Assembly (NCBI RefSeq): GCF_014077005.1 | Contig: NZ_JACGVC010000047.1 | Coordinates: 186,001-250,000 of the forward strand | Direction: 5' to 3' | Source: Colwellia sp. MB3u-45 | GTDB lineage: Bacteria; Pseudomonadota; Gammaproteobacteria; Enterobacterales; Alteromonadaceae | Length of the DNA: 64,000 nucleotides | Shown here: positions 19,899 through 28,987 of the stretch, piece by piece | Numbering within the stretch: position 1 is the stretch's first letter | Layout: each line of letters opens with the position of its first letter | Translations under genes and position numbers: made by a program | The notes under the pieces: model-generated | What the model saw: only the letters and a program-made list of their open reading frames with translations | What the model was told of the DNA's origin: nothing | Database searches by the model: none

Positions 19899-20099
19899 TA
19901 TAGTACTCTAGATAAAGTGTGGCTCAGGTTTTGTGTTTTATCTTAAGTATGAAAAATACAAGACATAACCCGACACCTCTTAACAGACAATAACGTAGGT
20001 GAAAAGTCTTTAAACTAAGCCTAATTGTATATTCACCCTTGCCACATAAACAGAATCTTGATGTGCCTTAAGTCTAATAAACATTACTCAGTAATGACT

Positions 20100-20139
20100 A
20101 AGTATTACCATAATTGAGATAAATACATAGGTAATACTT
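20100..20139 (-). terminator. Hairpin after the PEP-CTERM gene
   Basis: AAGTATTACC (20100-20109) pairs perfectly with GGTAATACTT (20130-20139) around a 20-base loop, about 50 bp past the stop of the minus-strand PEP-CTERM gene. There is no strong T-run, so termination is only likely. Confidence 0.4.
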
Positions 20140-20190
20140 GGTCAATCAACAACAAAGTGAGATGCGTACCACGCATTGGTTTTTATGTAC

Positions 20191-20925
20191 TTATACTATG
20201 CCATTAAGTTTACGTTGTCGAAACGCAAATAAAAGCGCTAAGCCAGCTAAAAATAGACCTTTAGGCTCAGGAACGGCTTGTGGACTTTCAGCAAAGCCAA
20301 AACTATCTGCGATAAAATAATATTCTTCGAAATCGCCATCAGCTAAAACAAAATTGAAATTGACTTGAAAATAATCGCTATCATTAAAGATTCCAGTCCC
20401 TTTAATAAGACTGTCCAATTCAATAAAATCTTCAAAAACCATGTCGCCAAAACTATCTTCAATAAAAAAACCCGCGGTAGCATAGGCTTCTTCGTCACTG
20501 CTAGCAGTAAAAATTTCTGCAAACCAAGTGATAGCAAAAAGCACATTGACAGAAATATCTGAGCCGGTATTATTCTCAAAAAATAAATATCCATCTGTTT
20601 CCCAGGAACTCTGAACAAACCCTCCCATACCGTTTACTTGGCCATCAGCCGCAGCGCTGACTAAACCAACCTCATCAGAATCAAGAATAACTGGGCCAAA
20701 ATCATCACTACCACTTGCGCCTCCAGATGCACTGCCGTCTACAAAAACTTGACTATCAAAAAATTCTGTTTCAAATTCATTGACAGAAAATGTAGATGAG
20801 ACTTCAACATCAACGCCAGTATCAAAACTGGTTATTATAGCGCCCTGAGTTTGAGCACAAAGCAAACTGAGACTCGATAATACTAAGCCAAGTCCAAATT
20901 TTTTCACTAATATTTTTTTTAACAT
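20191..20925 (-). CDS. PEP-CTERM sorting-domain exported protein
   Basis: 244 residues. A signal peptide (1 to about 28, LGLVLSSLSLLCAQTQGA) is followed by a Gly/Ser/Asp/Glu-rich beta-type region. At the C-terminus is the PEP-CTERM sorting signal: AVPEPKGLFLAGLALLFAF, then the basic RQRKLNG. Proteins of this class are exported, recognised by exosortase (EpsH/XrtA) and cleaved at the PEP motif, often linked with exopolysaccharide. No exosortase gene is in the window. A GAGGGAA ribosome site precedes the ATG. The passenger domain itself is not recognised. Confidence 0.9.
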   Translation of the reverse strand: MLKKILVKKFGLGLVLSSLSLLCAQTQGAIITSFDTGVDVEVSSTFSVNEFETEFFDSQVFVDGSASGGASGSDDFGPVILDSDEVGLVSAAADGQVNGMGGFVQSSWETDGYLFFENNTGSDISVNVLFAITWFAEIFTASSDEEAYATAGFFIEDSFGDMVFEDFIELDSLIKGTGIFNDSDYFQVNFNFVLADGDFEEYYFIADSFGFAESPQAVPEPKGLFLAGLALLFAFRQRKLNGIV

Positions 20926-21433
20926 TTTAAGTTCCCTCTTAGTTATATACTTAGTTATTTACTTAATTATATAATTCCATCGTGGACATACTTAAGCATT
21001 AAAATACGCTACTTAAATGAATGTAGGTCAGGCTTTGCCAATACACAAGCCAAAGCTAGTGCGGTAAAATTTATAGCAAGTGAATTAGTTATTTTTTGCT
21101 CGCACTAAATTTTAATCGCTATTTCATATACTGCTTTAGCAGCAGTGCTGAAATTTGTCTTATAAAAATTTGGCAAGAGTTCTGAAAAGGTTTGGCGCAG
21201 GCATTGTGCTTTATTTTAAGTATACAAAATATGATCTGATATCTTCGATTTAATAGTCTCATTGGCAAGCGATTAAGCTGAATTCTAGCTTAAGCCAATT
21301 CAACTTAATCGGTTAACAACCATACGATTTAAACTAATAGAGCCAAATCCCATCACTTAGCTGTTATTAATTTATAGGCTAATTAGCTTTTATTCGTCAG
21401 TGATCAAACCCAAAGTTTATGCAGAATTTTTCA
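20926..21433. other. Intergenic region with a direct repeat and a hairpin
   Basis: Bases 21193-21231 repeat 19920-19958 in the same orientation (32 of 39 positions), so the PEP-CTERM gene is flanked by direct repeats. CGATTAAGCTGAATT (21270-21284) pairs with AATTCAACTTAATCG (21297-21311), one mismatch, and may stop the minus-strand RluA gene. No coding frame is supported. Confidence 0.5.
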
Positions 21434-23125
21434 CTAAAAATCAGCCGCGACTTCAAATACTAGTTTAGTCTCATTAATGGGATGACAAAATGACAAATAC
21501 TCGGCATGTAAATGTAAGCGATTTGCTTTTAAACCATAATGGTCATCGCCAACGATTGGCATATTCAAGCCCATTTTATGAGCACAATGCACTCTAAGTT
21601 GATGCGTTCGCCCAGTTTTAGGGAACAAGTGCAGTCGTGTGGTGTTATTTTTTCGTTCAAGTACTCGCCATGTGGTTAGCGCGTGTTTGCCGTGTTGATA
21701 ACAAACCATTTGCCGTGGTTTATCATCAAAATCTAAGGTCAGTGGTAAGTCAATACTGCCACTTTCTGCGACAATATTTCCATCAACCAAAGCGACATAG
21801 CGTTTTTCTATGGTGCGTTCAATAAACTGTTTTTGCAGCGCTTTATGGGCTACTTTATTAAGAGCAATAATTAACAAACCTGAGGTCGACATATCTAAAC
21901 GATGGACAATAATTGGCCCAGAGGCCTGTGGGAATTGACTTTTAATACGTGAATAAACCGAGTCTTCAATGTTTCTACCTGGCACTGACAAAAATTCGGC
22001 CGGCTTATTAACCACCAACATATCTGCGTCTTGATAAACAATGGCTAGATCTTTACCCAGTGCAGGGTTGATCAGCAGCGGATTATCATCAACTTGTAAA
22101 CCTTGCAGCATATGGGTCAAAATGGGCTGACATTTACTGTAACAAGACGGATAATAATTTTTGTGTTGTCTAATAGCCGATTTTGGCGCAGCGCCCCACC
22201 AAAACTCAGCCATAGCGAGTGGTTTTAAGTTATGTTGATAAGCATATTGTAATAGTTTAGGCGCAGCGCAATCACCCGCGCCAGCCGGTGGAGTATGATC
22301 AGGTAGCTCAGCAAAAATGGCATTTAAGTCTTTAGCCTCGCCCTTAGCATTGAGAAATTGGTACTGAGCAAAAAGTTTTTTCTGTAAATTTTTCGAGCGT
22401 GATTTTCTCAGTTTTTTTAACTTGTTAATTTCACTGGTAATACTCGCTAGTGCTTGCTGCAATAAGTCGAGTTGGTCTTGCCAAGATTGCTTTAGCGCTT
22501 GCAGTTGCTTTTTTTCTTGAATGCTTTGCCCAGCTAAATTTGTTTTTAACTCTTCAAAGTCGTGCTCCGCGAGTCGATCAATAGCTTCGCTGCGTTGTTG
22601 TTTTCTTTGCAGACGACTCGCTACCATTAAACTTTGCTGCGCTATTAACTCTTGCTGATAACTTGCTGTCGCCGCACTAAGCTGGTTATTAATAACCCTC
22701 AGCGGCTCGCTATGCGCTAACTGCTCAATTTCGGCATTAATATTATTGATAATGCGATTTTCTGCCAAAAAGGCAGCGTCTTGCAGTTGCATATTTGACA
22801 CTGCAGGCACAAAGTTAATATCCGCCGTATTGTCCTCAAGTTGCCCAGAATAAGCACTTAAAAAGCCTAACTCCTGCTGATTGTTTTGCACAACCAACAC
22901 ACCAAACATTTTTCCAGCATTGGTTTTTTTTGATTCAACTGACGCATTTAATACTGTTTTCTCCAGCCATTGTGGCAGCATTTCAAGCTGTTGCTGTAAC
23001 TGCTCAACGGCTTTAACTGCTAACGGTTGTGGTTGGTAATAAAAGGGGAAAGTAAACTTTTCTGGCAGCGTTATAGAGTCAACAGCTTGGGAGAATAACG
23101 TAAAGCAAGGGGCAAGATTTGTCAT
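21434..23125 (-). CDS. RluA-family RNA pseudouridine synthase with long N-terminal extension
   Basis: 563 residues, against about 220-330 for core RluA enzymes. The C-terminal 200 residues are the catalytic domain: VVNKPAEFLSVPGRN, the active-site motif HRLDMSTSG with Asp at about residue 411, and KTGRTHQLRVHCAHKMG. The N-terminal 350 residues include a Gln/Leu/Lys-rich coiled-coil stretch (about 150-260) and a Cys-bearing segment (AGDCAAPKLLQYAYQHNLKPLAMAEF..., cut here) seen in the long RluA subgroup of marine gammaproteobacteria. The family isomerises uridines in rRNA or tRNA; the target is not predictable here. It is a single-gene unit. Confidence 0.9.
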   Translation of the reverse strand: MTNLAPCFTLFSQAVDSITLPEKFTFPFYYQPQPLAVKAVEQLQQQLEMLPQWLEKTVLNASVESKKTNAGKMFGVLVVQNNQQELGFLSAYSGQLEDNTADINFVPAVSNMQLQDAAFLAENRIINNINAEIEQLAHSEPLRVINNQLSAATASYQQELIAQQSLMVASRLQRKQQRSEAIDRLAEHDFEELKTNLAGQSIQEKKQLQALKQSWQDQLDLLQQALASITSEINKLKKLRKSRSKNLQKKLFAQYQFLNAKGEAKDLNAIFAELPDHTPPAGAGDCAAPKLLQYAYQHNLKPLAMAEFWWGAAPKSAIRQHKNYYPSCYSKCQPILTHMLQGLQVDDNPLLINPALGKDLAIVYQDADMLVVNKPAEFLSVPGRNIEDSVYSRIKSQFPQASGPIIVHRLDMSTSGLLIIALNKVAHKALQKQFIERTIEKRYVALVDGNIVAESGSIDLPLTLDFDDKPRQMVCYQHGKHALTTWRVLERKNNTTRLHLFPKTGRTHQLRVHCAHKMGLNMPIVGDDHYGLKANRLHLHAEYLSFCHPINETKLVFEVAADF

Positions 23126-23697
23126 GGCAATATAATGATTAAATGTTCAATAAGGCAATTAGTCAAGATAATAACATAATCATCATTATCTCACTAAATA
23201 ACCTGATCTGGCGTAATCTTGATAAATTGATGTTAAAGACTATGCAGCGCATGCTCAAGCTCGATATGCTAAAGCCTAGCCAGCATTTATAGCGATAAAT
23301 GCTGGCTAAATCACTACCGACGCCGCCATAAAAAATTGACCTGTGGCAAAGAATTTTTTAAGTAAAAGCCTAAACACTAAAAAATACTACTTTAACGGCT
23401 ATCGCAGCCATTAACTTGCAACAGATAGGTTTAACCTAAAATGCTAAAACTCTTGCCATTACACACAACAAACTGTTTTGATGATAGTGAGATAGTTGTT
23501 GTGTTTGTGCTGGGTTTTATTGTTTTGTCTATAAGCTGCCTGCAGCGCTGATTTAGGCTAACTTGTGCTGTTATAACTTAGCTTTAACTTAGCAATAATT
23601 TAGCTATAAATGAGCTCTAACCGATTACTGAGCACTAAGTACGAGTAGTACTTTTAGCAATATCACCCTAGCGAACAGTTGGCATAATTAACTGCTG
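23126..23697. other. Intergenic region with two hairpins
   Basis: TAGCCAGCATTTAT (23277-23290) pairs perfectly with ATAAATGCTGGCTA (23295-23308) around an AGCG tetraloop. A second stem joins ACACAACAAACT (about 23464) with AGTTGTTGTGT (about 23494), with one bulge. Neither has a clear T-run. No supported gene. Confidence 0.5.
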
Positions 23698-23982
23698 TTA
23701 TTTAATTTTTGCCACACCCGCCACTTCTATAACCGTTTTTGCCTCTGCCCGTTCAATAACTTTTACTATAGTCGTTTGAATAGTTTCGTCTTTTCTGATG
23801 TCACCTTTGCTAGAAAAACGTTCTTCCTGAGCATCAGCACCGGCTTCTAACATAAAACTAACCACTACTTGTGTCGCACAATCTTCAGCTTCGCCAAAAT
23901 ATGCCAAGGTAATTTGAGGGTAGCCCTGAAAACCTGCCTTAACTTTTTTTGCTATACGTTTTGTTGATTTATCTAAATTCAT
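23698..23982 (-). CDS. Small conserved-type hypothetical protein
   Basis: 94 residues from the ATG at 23982 (a TTG at 24012 gives ten more). It is a compact, soluble alpha/beta-looking protein: KRIAKKVKAGFQGYPQITLA, then FMLEAGADAQEERFSS, and a beta-rich C-terminus IQTTIVKVIERAEAKTVIEV. No signal peptide, membrane segment or known catalytic motif is seen, and I do not recognise the family. It is isolated, with over 500 bp of non-coding DNA on both sides. The balanced amino acid composition supports a real gene. Confidence 0.6.
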   Translation of the reverse strand: MNLDKSTKRIAKKVKAGFQGYPQITLAYFGEAEDCATQVVVSFMLEAGADAQEERFSSKGDIRKDETIQTTIVKVIERAEAKTVIEVAGVAKIK

Positions 23983-24591
23983 AATATCTATCCAGAGGAA
24001 GTATATGCCCAATTAATGGACTGATTATGTTGACTAAAATATGCTGCGAAATGAAAATAAGCTAGCAATTAACTAGTTCGCTTGAGTTGTTTGCTAGTTT
24101 GCATTACTTTTCAGCCATTGACTAATGATGTTTGTAATATAGTTAATTGAGGTTTATCGCCGACTAGTTTTGGCCACAAATTTAAATTCACGCCAATAAT
24201 TTTTTATCTGCCTTATTCCAGTGCATTGTTAAGTTACTATTTCAAACGGGTTTAGCCGCGAAGAAACGACAGCAAGGAAAATTAAATACAACTACGCAGG
24301 TCTACTGAATAGTTAAATAAATGATTGCTAAAATGGCGAAGCTGTTAATAATGAGTTAACTACTAGCCTGACTGATTATTATTAGCATTCATTAAGGCTT
24401 TGCAACTCTTAACACTGTGTAGATAATACTTGACCATTTTAGAAGCATAGTTTTAATATGCCATTAAATTGCACTCTCAAAATAAAAGTGTTACAAATTG
24501 TAAAAGATTTAAAAAAGTATAATTATAATATTTTTATTTAAAATCTTTGAAGTTATTACATAGTCGATTGGTTCGCAATAAACAAAAAACT
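23983..24591. other. Intergenic region
   Basis: About 600 bp of AT-rich DNA between divergent genes. It presumably holds both promoters. I see no repeat, RNA gene or clear operator. Confidence 0.4.
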
Positions 24592-25737
24592 ATGCAATAT
24601 AGATATGGATTAAAGTTTTATATGAATACAGCAGTTCCGGGTAATAACAAGCAGACTGATAATAGAGAGAAGTTCTCCCATTTTTTGATGTCGCAATGCT
24701 TAAACGTTAGGCGTGGGGCTTTAATCGCTGGATTGCTCTTATACCTAGCATTTTCGATTATGGATGTAGTTAAATTTCCCAGTGAAATATACCTATTAAC
24801 ACTAACATCTAGACTATTTTTCGTAATACTGCCCTTATTGTATTTAAATTTCATTTATTGGTTCAAGCCCCCGATAACGATACGTTCAAACATATTATTA
24901 ATATTGTTTATCTACTTGGCTGTGGGCTTAAATCACACCTTCATCTATTATATTTCTGACATAAATGGTTTTTCATTTCCTCAGCTTGGTTTAGTACTCA
25001 TTATAATGTTTGGCTGCTTACTTATGGTGCTGCCGATCAAACCTGCAGGCATAGCCACTGTGATTATTCTCTGCGTATTTACAACGGTAAATATTCACTT
25101 AAACCACCCATTAAACGACTTAATATTCATGCTGATAATTCTTATTGTTGTTGCATGTATTTGTCTTATGGTTAATCTAACCGGCCAAAAAACGCTCTAT
25201 AAAAATTATCTATTAATCAATCGTCTTTACAACGAGTCGATCACAGACGGATTAACAAAACTCAACAACAGAAGATCATTTCAAGAACAAATAGTAAGAT
25301 TAAATGCAATTGCCGTGCGTGACAATGCGGCCCTAGGTTTAATTTTTATTGATGCAGATTATTTTAAAATAGTTAACGACTCTTGCGGACATAGCATGGG
25401 TGATGAGGTTTTAAAAAAGCTAGCTCGCGTCATAAAGAACAAATGTCGTCGTACTGAAGACATTGGCTTTCGCATAGGTGGCGATGAATTTGCAGTGATT
25501 CTCTATGGGGTAAATAGAGCAAAACTTGAAGAAACGTGTTTAGAAATAGTCGAGAGTGTGGCAAATTTAAACTTGAATAATAATGGCAAAATTCTTAAAA
25601 CGTCAGTCTCTGTCGGAGCGGCGTTAAAAACTAAAGGTACTAAAATCTCCAGTGATAAACTGGTTAAAATAGCTGACGAATATTTATATGAAGCAAAAGA
25701 AAATGGCAGAAACCAACACTGTTTAAAAACTATTTAA
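24592..25737 (+). CDS. Membrane diguanylate cyclase (GGDEF)
   Basis: About 381 residues from the ATG at 24592; a TTG at 24547 and an ATG at 24622 are other options, none with a strong ribosome site. Six membrane segments (for example GALIAGLLLYLAFSIMDVV, LIFMLIILIVVACICLM) form an integral sensor without a large loop. The C-terminal GGDEF domain has GLIFIDADYFKIVND, an intact active site IGGDEF and the product-inhibition I-site RTED five residues before it. It should synthesise c-di-GMP from two GTP and be feedback controlled. The signal is unknown. It is monocistronic. Confidence 0.92.
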   Translation: MQYRYGLKFYMNTAVPGNNKQTDNREKFSHFLMSQCLNVRRGALIAGLLLYLAFSIMDVVKFPSEIYLLTLTSRLFFVILPLLYLNFIYWFKPPITIRSNILLILFIYLAVGLNHTFIYYISDINGFSFPQLGLVLIIMFGCLLMVLPIKPAGIATVIILCVFTTVNIHLNHPLNDLIFMLIILIVVACICLMVNLTGQKTLYKNYLLINRLYNESITDGLTKLNNRRSFQEQIVRLNAIAVRDNAALGLIFIDADYFKIVNDSCGHSMGDEVLKKLARVIKNKCRRTEDIGFRIGGDEFAVILYGVNRAKLEETCLEIVESVANLNLNNNGKILKTSVSVGAALKTKGTKISSDKLVKIADEYLYEAKENGRNQHCLKTI

Positions 25738-25983
25738 CCACTGTTCCGTAGTCGTTACTGATCCTTAGTATTGAGTGTTTGGTGCTTAAATGCAGGTAAT
25801 TTAATGCAGTTTAACAAAAAATCAGCAACGGTTAGCGTTTTAATGTTCTAGGGCTTTAGGGCTTAATGAATAAATTTTTAGGTCGCTAGATAACCTATCA
25901 TTGTAACCTAGGATTTACTTAGCTAGCCAAAGTAAAATCGTCATTACGCTATACTAGCAACGTTAATCCTTAGTTTTTTTGCA

Positions 25984-26235
25984 TCAACGCTGCTTGTATT
26001 GTGTTGGGCAGTAACCTCTTGTTACATCGTCACTTCGAAGTTGCAGGTGTTTTGTCGCACGACCACCGACCCTTTTACGCCATAACCTAAAGCTTTTTGG
26101 CTTTAAGTGACTACGCATAAATTTGATCACTTCGGGCTCTCGTAAGTTGAACTGATGCTCTATCGCTTCAAAGGGAGTTCGGTCTTCCCAGGCCATTTCT
26201 ATAATTCTTGATTCTTCGTCCATCAAAAATGCCAT
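25984..26235 (-). CDS. TIGR03643-family small protein
   Basis: 83 residues from the ATG at 26235, which has AGGA 8 bases upstream; a TTG at 26259 adds eight residues and is less likely. The conserved blocks ESRIIEMAWEDRTPFEAI, EPEVIKFMRSHLKPKSF and RLWRKRVGGRATKH match the TIGR03643 family. The family has no proven function but often lies beside photolyase-like genes and DUF2256, as here. The helix content and basic C-terminus would suit nucleic acid binding; that is inference. Confidence 0.85.
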   Translation of the reverse strand: MAFLMDEESRIIEMAWEDRTPFEAIEHQFNLREPEVIKFMRSHLKPKSFRLWRKRVGGRATKHLQLRSDDVTRGYCPTQYKQR

Positions 26236-26518
26236 AAAAGCTATCCTAACATTGGTCAATAAGTTTTCTAGCTATACGGATAACAGATAAGAAAAGACCA
26301 ATTCCCCGTTAGTTATTTTGCCTGTTCTACGTTGGCATAAAGCCTAAGCGATACTGGTTACGACTGTTTTTGCATTCACTCATATAAATTCACTCATATG
26401 AACTTAAGATAATTTATCACTTTAGTGTTACCCATTGCTTTCAATATTAAAATAAATCAATGTGATAGGTGAAAAATAATAAAAGTACCGAGTGAAAATA
26501 AAGGTTAATCGCTCGCTT

Positions 26519-27110
26519 AACGGTTGACGGACTGAAGTCCGACCTACAAAAAAATCGCCCAACGCTATATAATTACCCGCAGCTTCTATGGGGCTTAAAT
26601 GTAGGTTGGACTTTAGTCCATCAGGTTAAATGAAATTTAACTTTTTTTGGTATTGAAATTATTTAACAGAATAATATTCGCTGCAAAATTTGGTTAACCC
26701 ATGACATTAATTGCCCGTTTAACGGTTGACGGACTGAAGTCCGACCTACAAAAAAATCGCCCAACGCTATATGATTACCCGCAGCTTCTATGGGGCTTAA
26801 ATGTAGGTTGGACTTTAGTCCATCAGGTTAAATGAAATTTAACTTTTTTTGGTATTGAAATTATTTAACAGAATAATATTCGCTGCAAAATTTGGTCAAC
26901 CCATGACATTAATTGACCGTTTAACGGTTGACGGACTAAAGTCCGACCTACAAAAAATTGTGTTCCATCACGTTAATCGCTTGCTTAACGGTTGACGGAC
27001 TGAAGTCCGGCCTACAAGAAAATTGCGCTCCATTGCGTTAATTGCCCGCTTAACGGTTGACGGACTAAAGTCCGACCTACAAAAAATCGTCAAACGGTGT
27101 TGTGCAATAA
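26519..27110. repeat. REP-like array: two 202-bp units and three 64-65-bp units
   Basis: Units begin with AACGGTTGACGGACT at 26519, 26721, 26923, 26987 and 27052. The first two are nearly identical 202-bp copies. Each holds the core GACGGACTGAAGTCCGACC followed by TACA, and an inverted partner TAGGTTGGACTTTAGTCC. The last three keep only the first core, spaced 64-65 bp. It lies between the TIGR03643 gene and the Fe-S photolyase gene. The core is the same family as at 1924-2428. REP sequences are usually moved by RAYT transposases, none of which is in the window. Confidence 0.9.
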
Positions 27111-27162
27111 AGCGTTTAATTTACGCTACAACTGCCTTGAAAAACACCGCTACTAAGTATAT

Positions 27163-28713
27163 CTATAACTTGTCTAAATCATTTAATAACGCGGCCGCTT
27201 TTTCTCTGATGGCAATTTTTTGCGCTGGATCAACTTTATCCCAGTTACGAATAGGGAAGCTCATGCGATGGTTTGCGGCAAACTTGTCATAGTTTTGGTC
27301 GATAAAGTTCCAATATAAACTATTTAATGGGCAAGCATTTGAGCTGACTTTTTCTTTCACTTTATAATGACAGTTTTTACAATAGTCACTCATTTTGTTG
27401 ACATAGTTGCCGCTTGCCGCATAAGGTTTTGTTGCTATCCAACCACCGTCAGCAAAAAGCGCCATACTGCGAGTATTGGGTAGCTCTACCCATTCAATCG
27501 CGTCTATGTAGATGCCTAAATACCAGTCATCAACTTGGCTAGGTGCTATGCCGGCTAACAAAGCAAAATTCCCTGTGATCATTAAGCGTTGAATATGGTG
27601 GGCATAAGCATGCTCCAGTGATTGTGATATCGCGCTTTTTAAACACTGCATTTTAGTGTCCGCATTCCAGAAAAAAGCAGGTAAGTTGCGCTTAGCACCT
27701 AAAAAATTCTGCTCTGCGTAGTTCGGCATATTCACCCAATACATACCTCTAACATATTCTCGCCAGCCTAGAATTTGCCTAACAAAACCTTCAATTTGCG
27801 CCAGTGTGATCTTACCCTCAGAGTCTTGGTAAGCGATAAGCGCGGTGTCAATTACCTCCATGGGGCTGAGCATTTTACAGTTAAGTGAAAAGCTTAGCCG
27901 CGAGTGATATAAACTCCAAGCGTAGGGCGAAGCTACCGTCATTGCATCCTGAAAATTGCCAAAATTAGCTAGCTGATGTTGACAAAAATAATCCAGTAAC
28001 ACTAAGGATTGTTGCCGATTAATGGGGTAAGCCACATTGGCCGACTCATGCCCGATAGTATTAATATTATGCTGTTTTATACGCTGTAAATATTCCTCTG
28101 CTGAGTTGTCAAATACCAAAGGTTTGGGAATAAGTTTGAGATCAGCTTGCTTAAAGGATTGACGATTATTAGCGTCAAAGTTCCATGCACCACCTGCTGG
28201 CTTTAAGCCCGCCATCAAAATAGAAAAACGCTTACGCATAAAACGATAAAAGTTCTCCATTCTTACGTGCGTTGCCGCTTTAAAATGATTAGGTAATTCG
28301 TCAAAGGGCAGTAAAAAATGTTCACTGTCGACTTCAACCACAGGTAAAGCTAACTGCGCTGACATGCCAGCTAATTGCGCCCGTAAGCGGTATTCGTCAG
28401 GCCGTTGAAAGGTAAAGCTTTGACAAGCATAACGTGCAACTAATGCTTTTATCAGCTGTGGAAGATCTTGATATGCTGCACTGTCATCTAAGGTGAGGTA
28501 ACAAACCCGATGGCCTTTACTTTCAAGGTCTTGAGCAAAATTAGCCATGGCAGCAAAAAATGCACTTATTTTTTGCACATGGTGCTTGGTATAGTTTGCC
28601 TCTTGGTGAAGCTCAGCGATGACATAAACAACATCAGCGTCGATATGTTCAAACCAAGTGTGCATAGGGTTGAGCTGATCACCCAATATAAGCCTGAGAT
28701 GTTTTGCCGTCAT
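27163..28713 (-). CDS. Fe-S-type (6-4) photolyase-related cryptochrome
   Basis: 516 residues. It begins LRLILGDQLNPMHTWF, the signature of the bacterial FeS-BCP group rather than classic photolyases. Features include VRMENFYRFMRKRF, RQILGWREYVRGMYW and LMITGNFALLAGI in the FAD domain. A C-terminal cysteine cluster YCKNCHYKVKEKVSSNACPLN, plus an upstream Cys in KMQCLKSA, gives the four ligands expected for a [4Fe-4S] cluster. In the family these enzymes repair (6-4) photoproducts with blue light using FAD and a lumazine chromophore. Last gene of the photolyase operon, 55 bp after DUF2256. Confidence 0.93.
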   Translation of the reverse strand: MTAKHLRLILGDQLNPMHTWFEHIDADVVYVIAELHQEANYTKHHVQKISAFFAAMANFAQDLESKGHRVCYLTLDDSAAYQDLPQLIKALVARYACQSFTFQRPDEYRLRAQLAGMSAQLALPVVEVDSEHFLLPFDELPNHFKAATHVRMENFYRFMRKRFSILMAGLKPAGGAWNFDANNRQSFKQADLKLIPKPLVFDNSAEEYLQRIKQHNINTIGHESANVAYPINRQQSLVLLDYFCQHQLANFGNFQDAMTVASPYAWSLYHSRLSFSLNCKMLSPMEVIDTALIAYQDSEGKITLAQIEGFVRQILGWREYVRGMYWVNMPNYAEQNFLGAKRNLPAFFWNADTKMQCLKSAISQSLEHAYAHHIQRLMITGNFALLAGIAPSQVDDWYLGIYIDAIEWVELPNTRSMALFADGGWIATKPYAASGNYVNKMSDYCKNCHYKVKEKVSSNACPLNSLYWNFIDQNYDKFAANHRMSFPIRNWDKVDPAQKIAIREKAAALLNDLDKL

Positions 28714-28768
28714 GAATTTACCTTACTTTTATTTGAACGCTGGCTAGAGCCAAGCTTTAGCGCTTTGT

Positions 28769-28981
28769 TTAGTTTAAGTTTACGTTTAATTTGAGTTTAG
28801 CTCTTTTTTTGACTCTCGATTGAGCGCTATCAAGTGCACTATTAATCGTGTTTTTATTACGCCGACATCGCTCTGAGCAATACAACACATGCGCCCAATT
28901 GGCTTGCCATTTTTTGCGCCATAAAAAATCTTTTTTACAGGTCAGACAATTTTTATGGGCTAAGAATAATTTTTTATGCAT
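28769..28981 (-). CDS. DUF2256 zinc-ribbon-like protein
   Basis: 70 residues. NCLTCKKDFLWRKKW and YCSERCRRNKN form a CxxC...CxxxC zinc-binding pattern typical of DUF2256, with a basic tail. The family is known from small genes next to cryptochromes and photolyases. Here it lies 6 bp after one photolyase gene and 55 bp before another. Function is unproven; DNA or partner binding is plausible. Confidence 0.9.
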   Translation of the reverse strand: MHKKLFLAHKNCLTCKKDFLWRKKWQANWAHVLYCSERCRRNKNTINSALDSAQSRVKKRAKLKLNVNLN

Positions 28982-28987
28982 CGTTGA

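Noticed and set aside
26519-27110. Regular repeats that could suggest a CRISPR array
   Set aside because: Units are 202 and 64-65 bp with palindromic cores and related rather than unique spacers, and there are no cas genes. It is a REP-like array.
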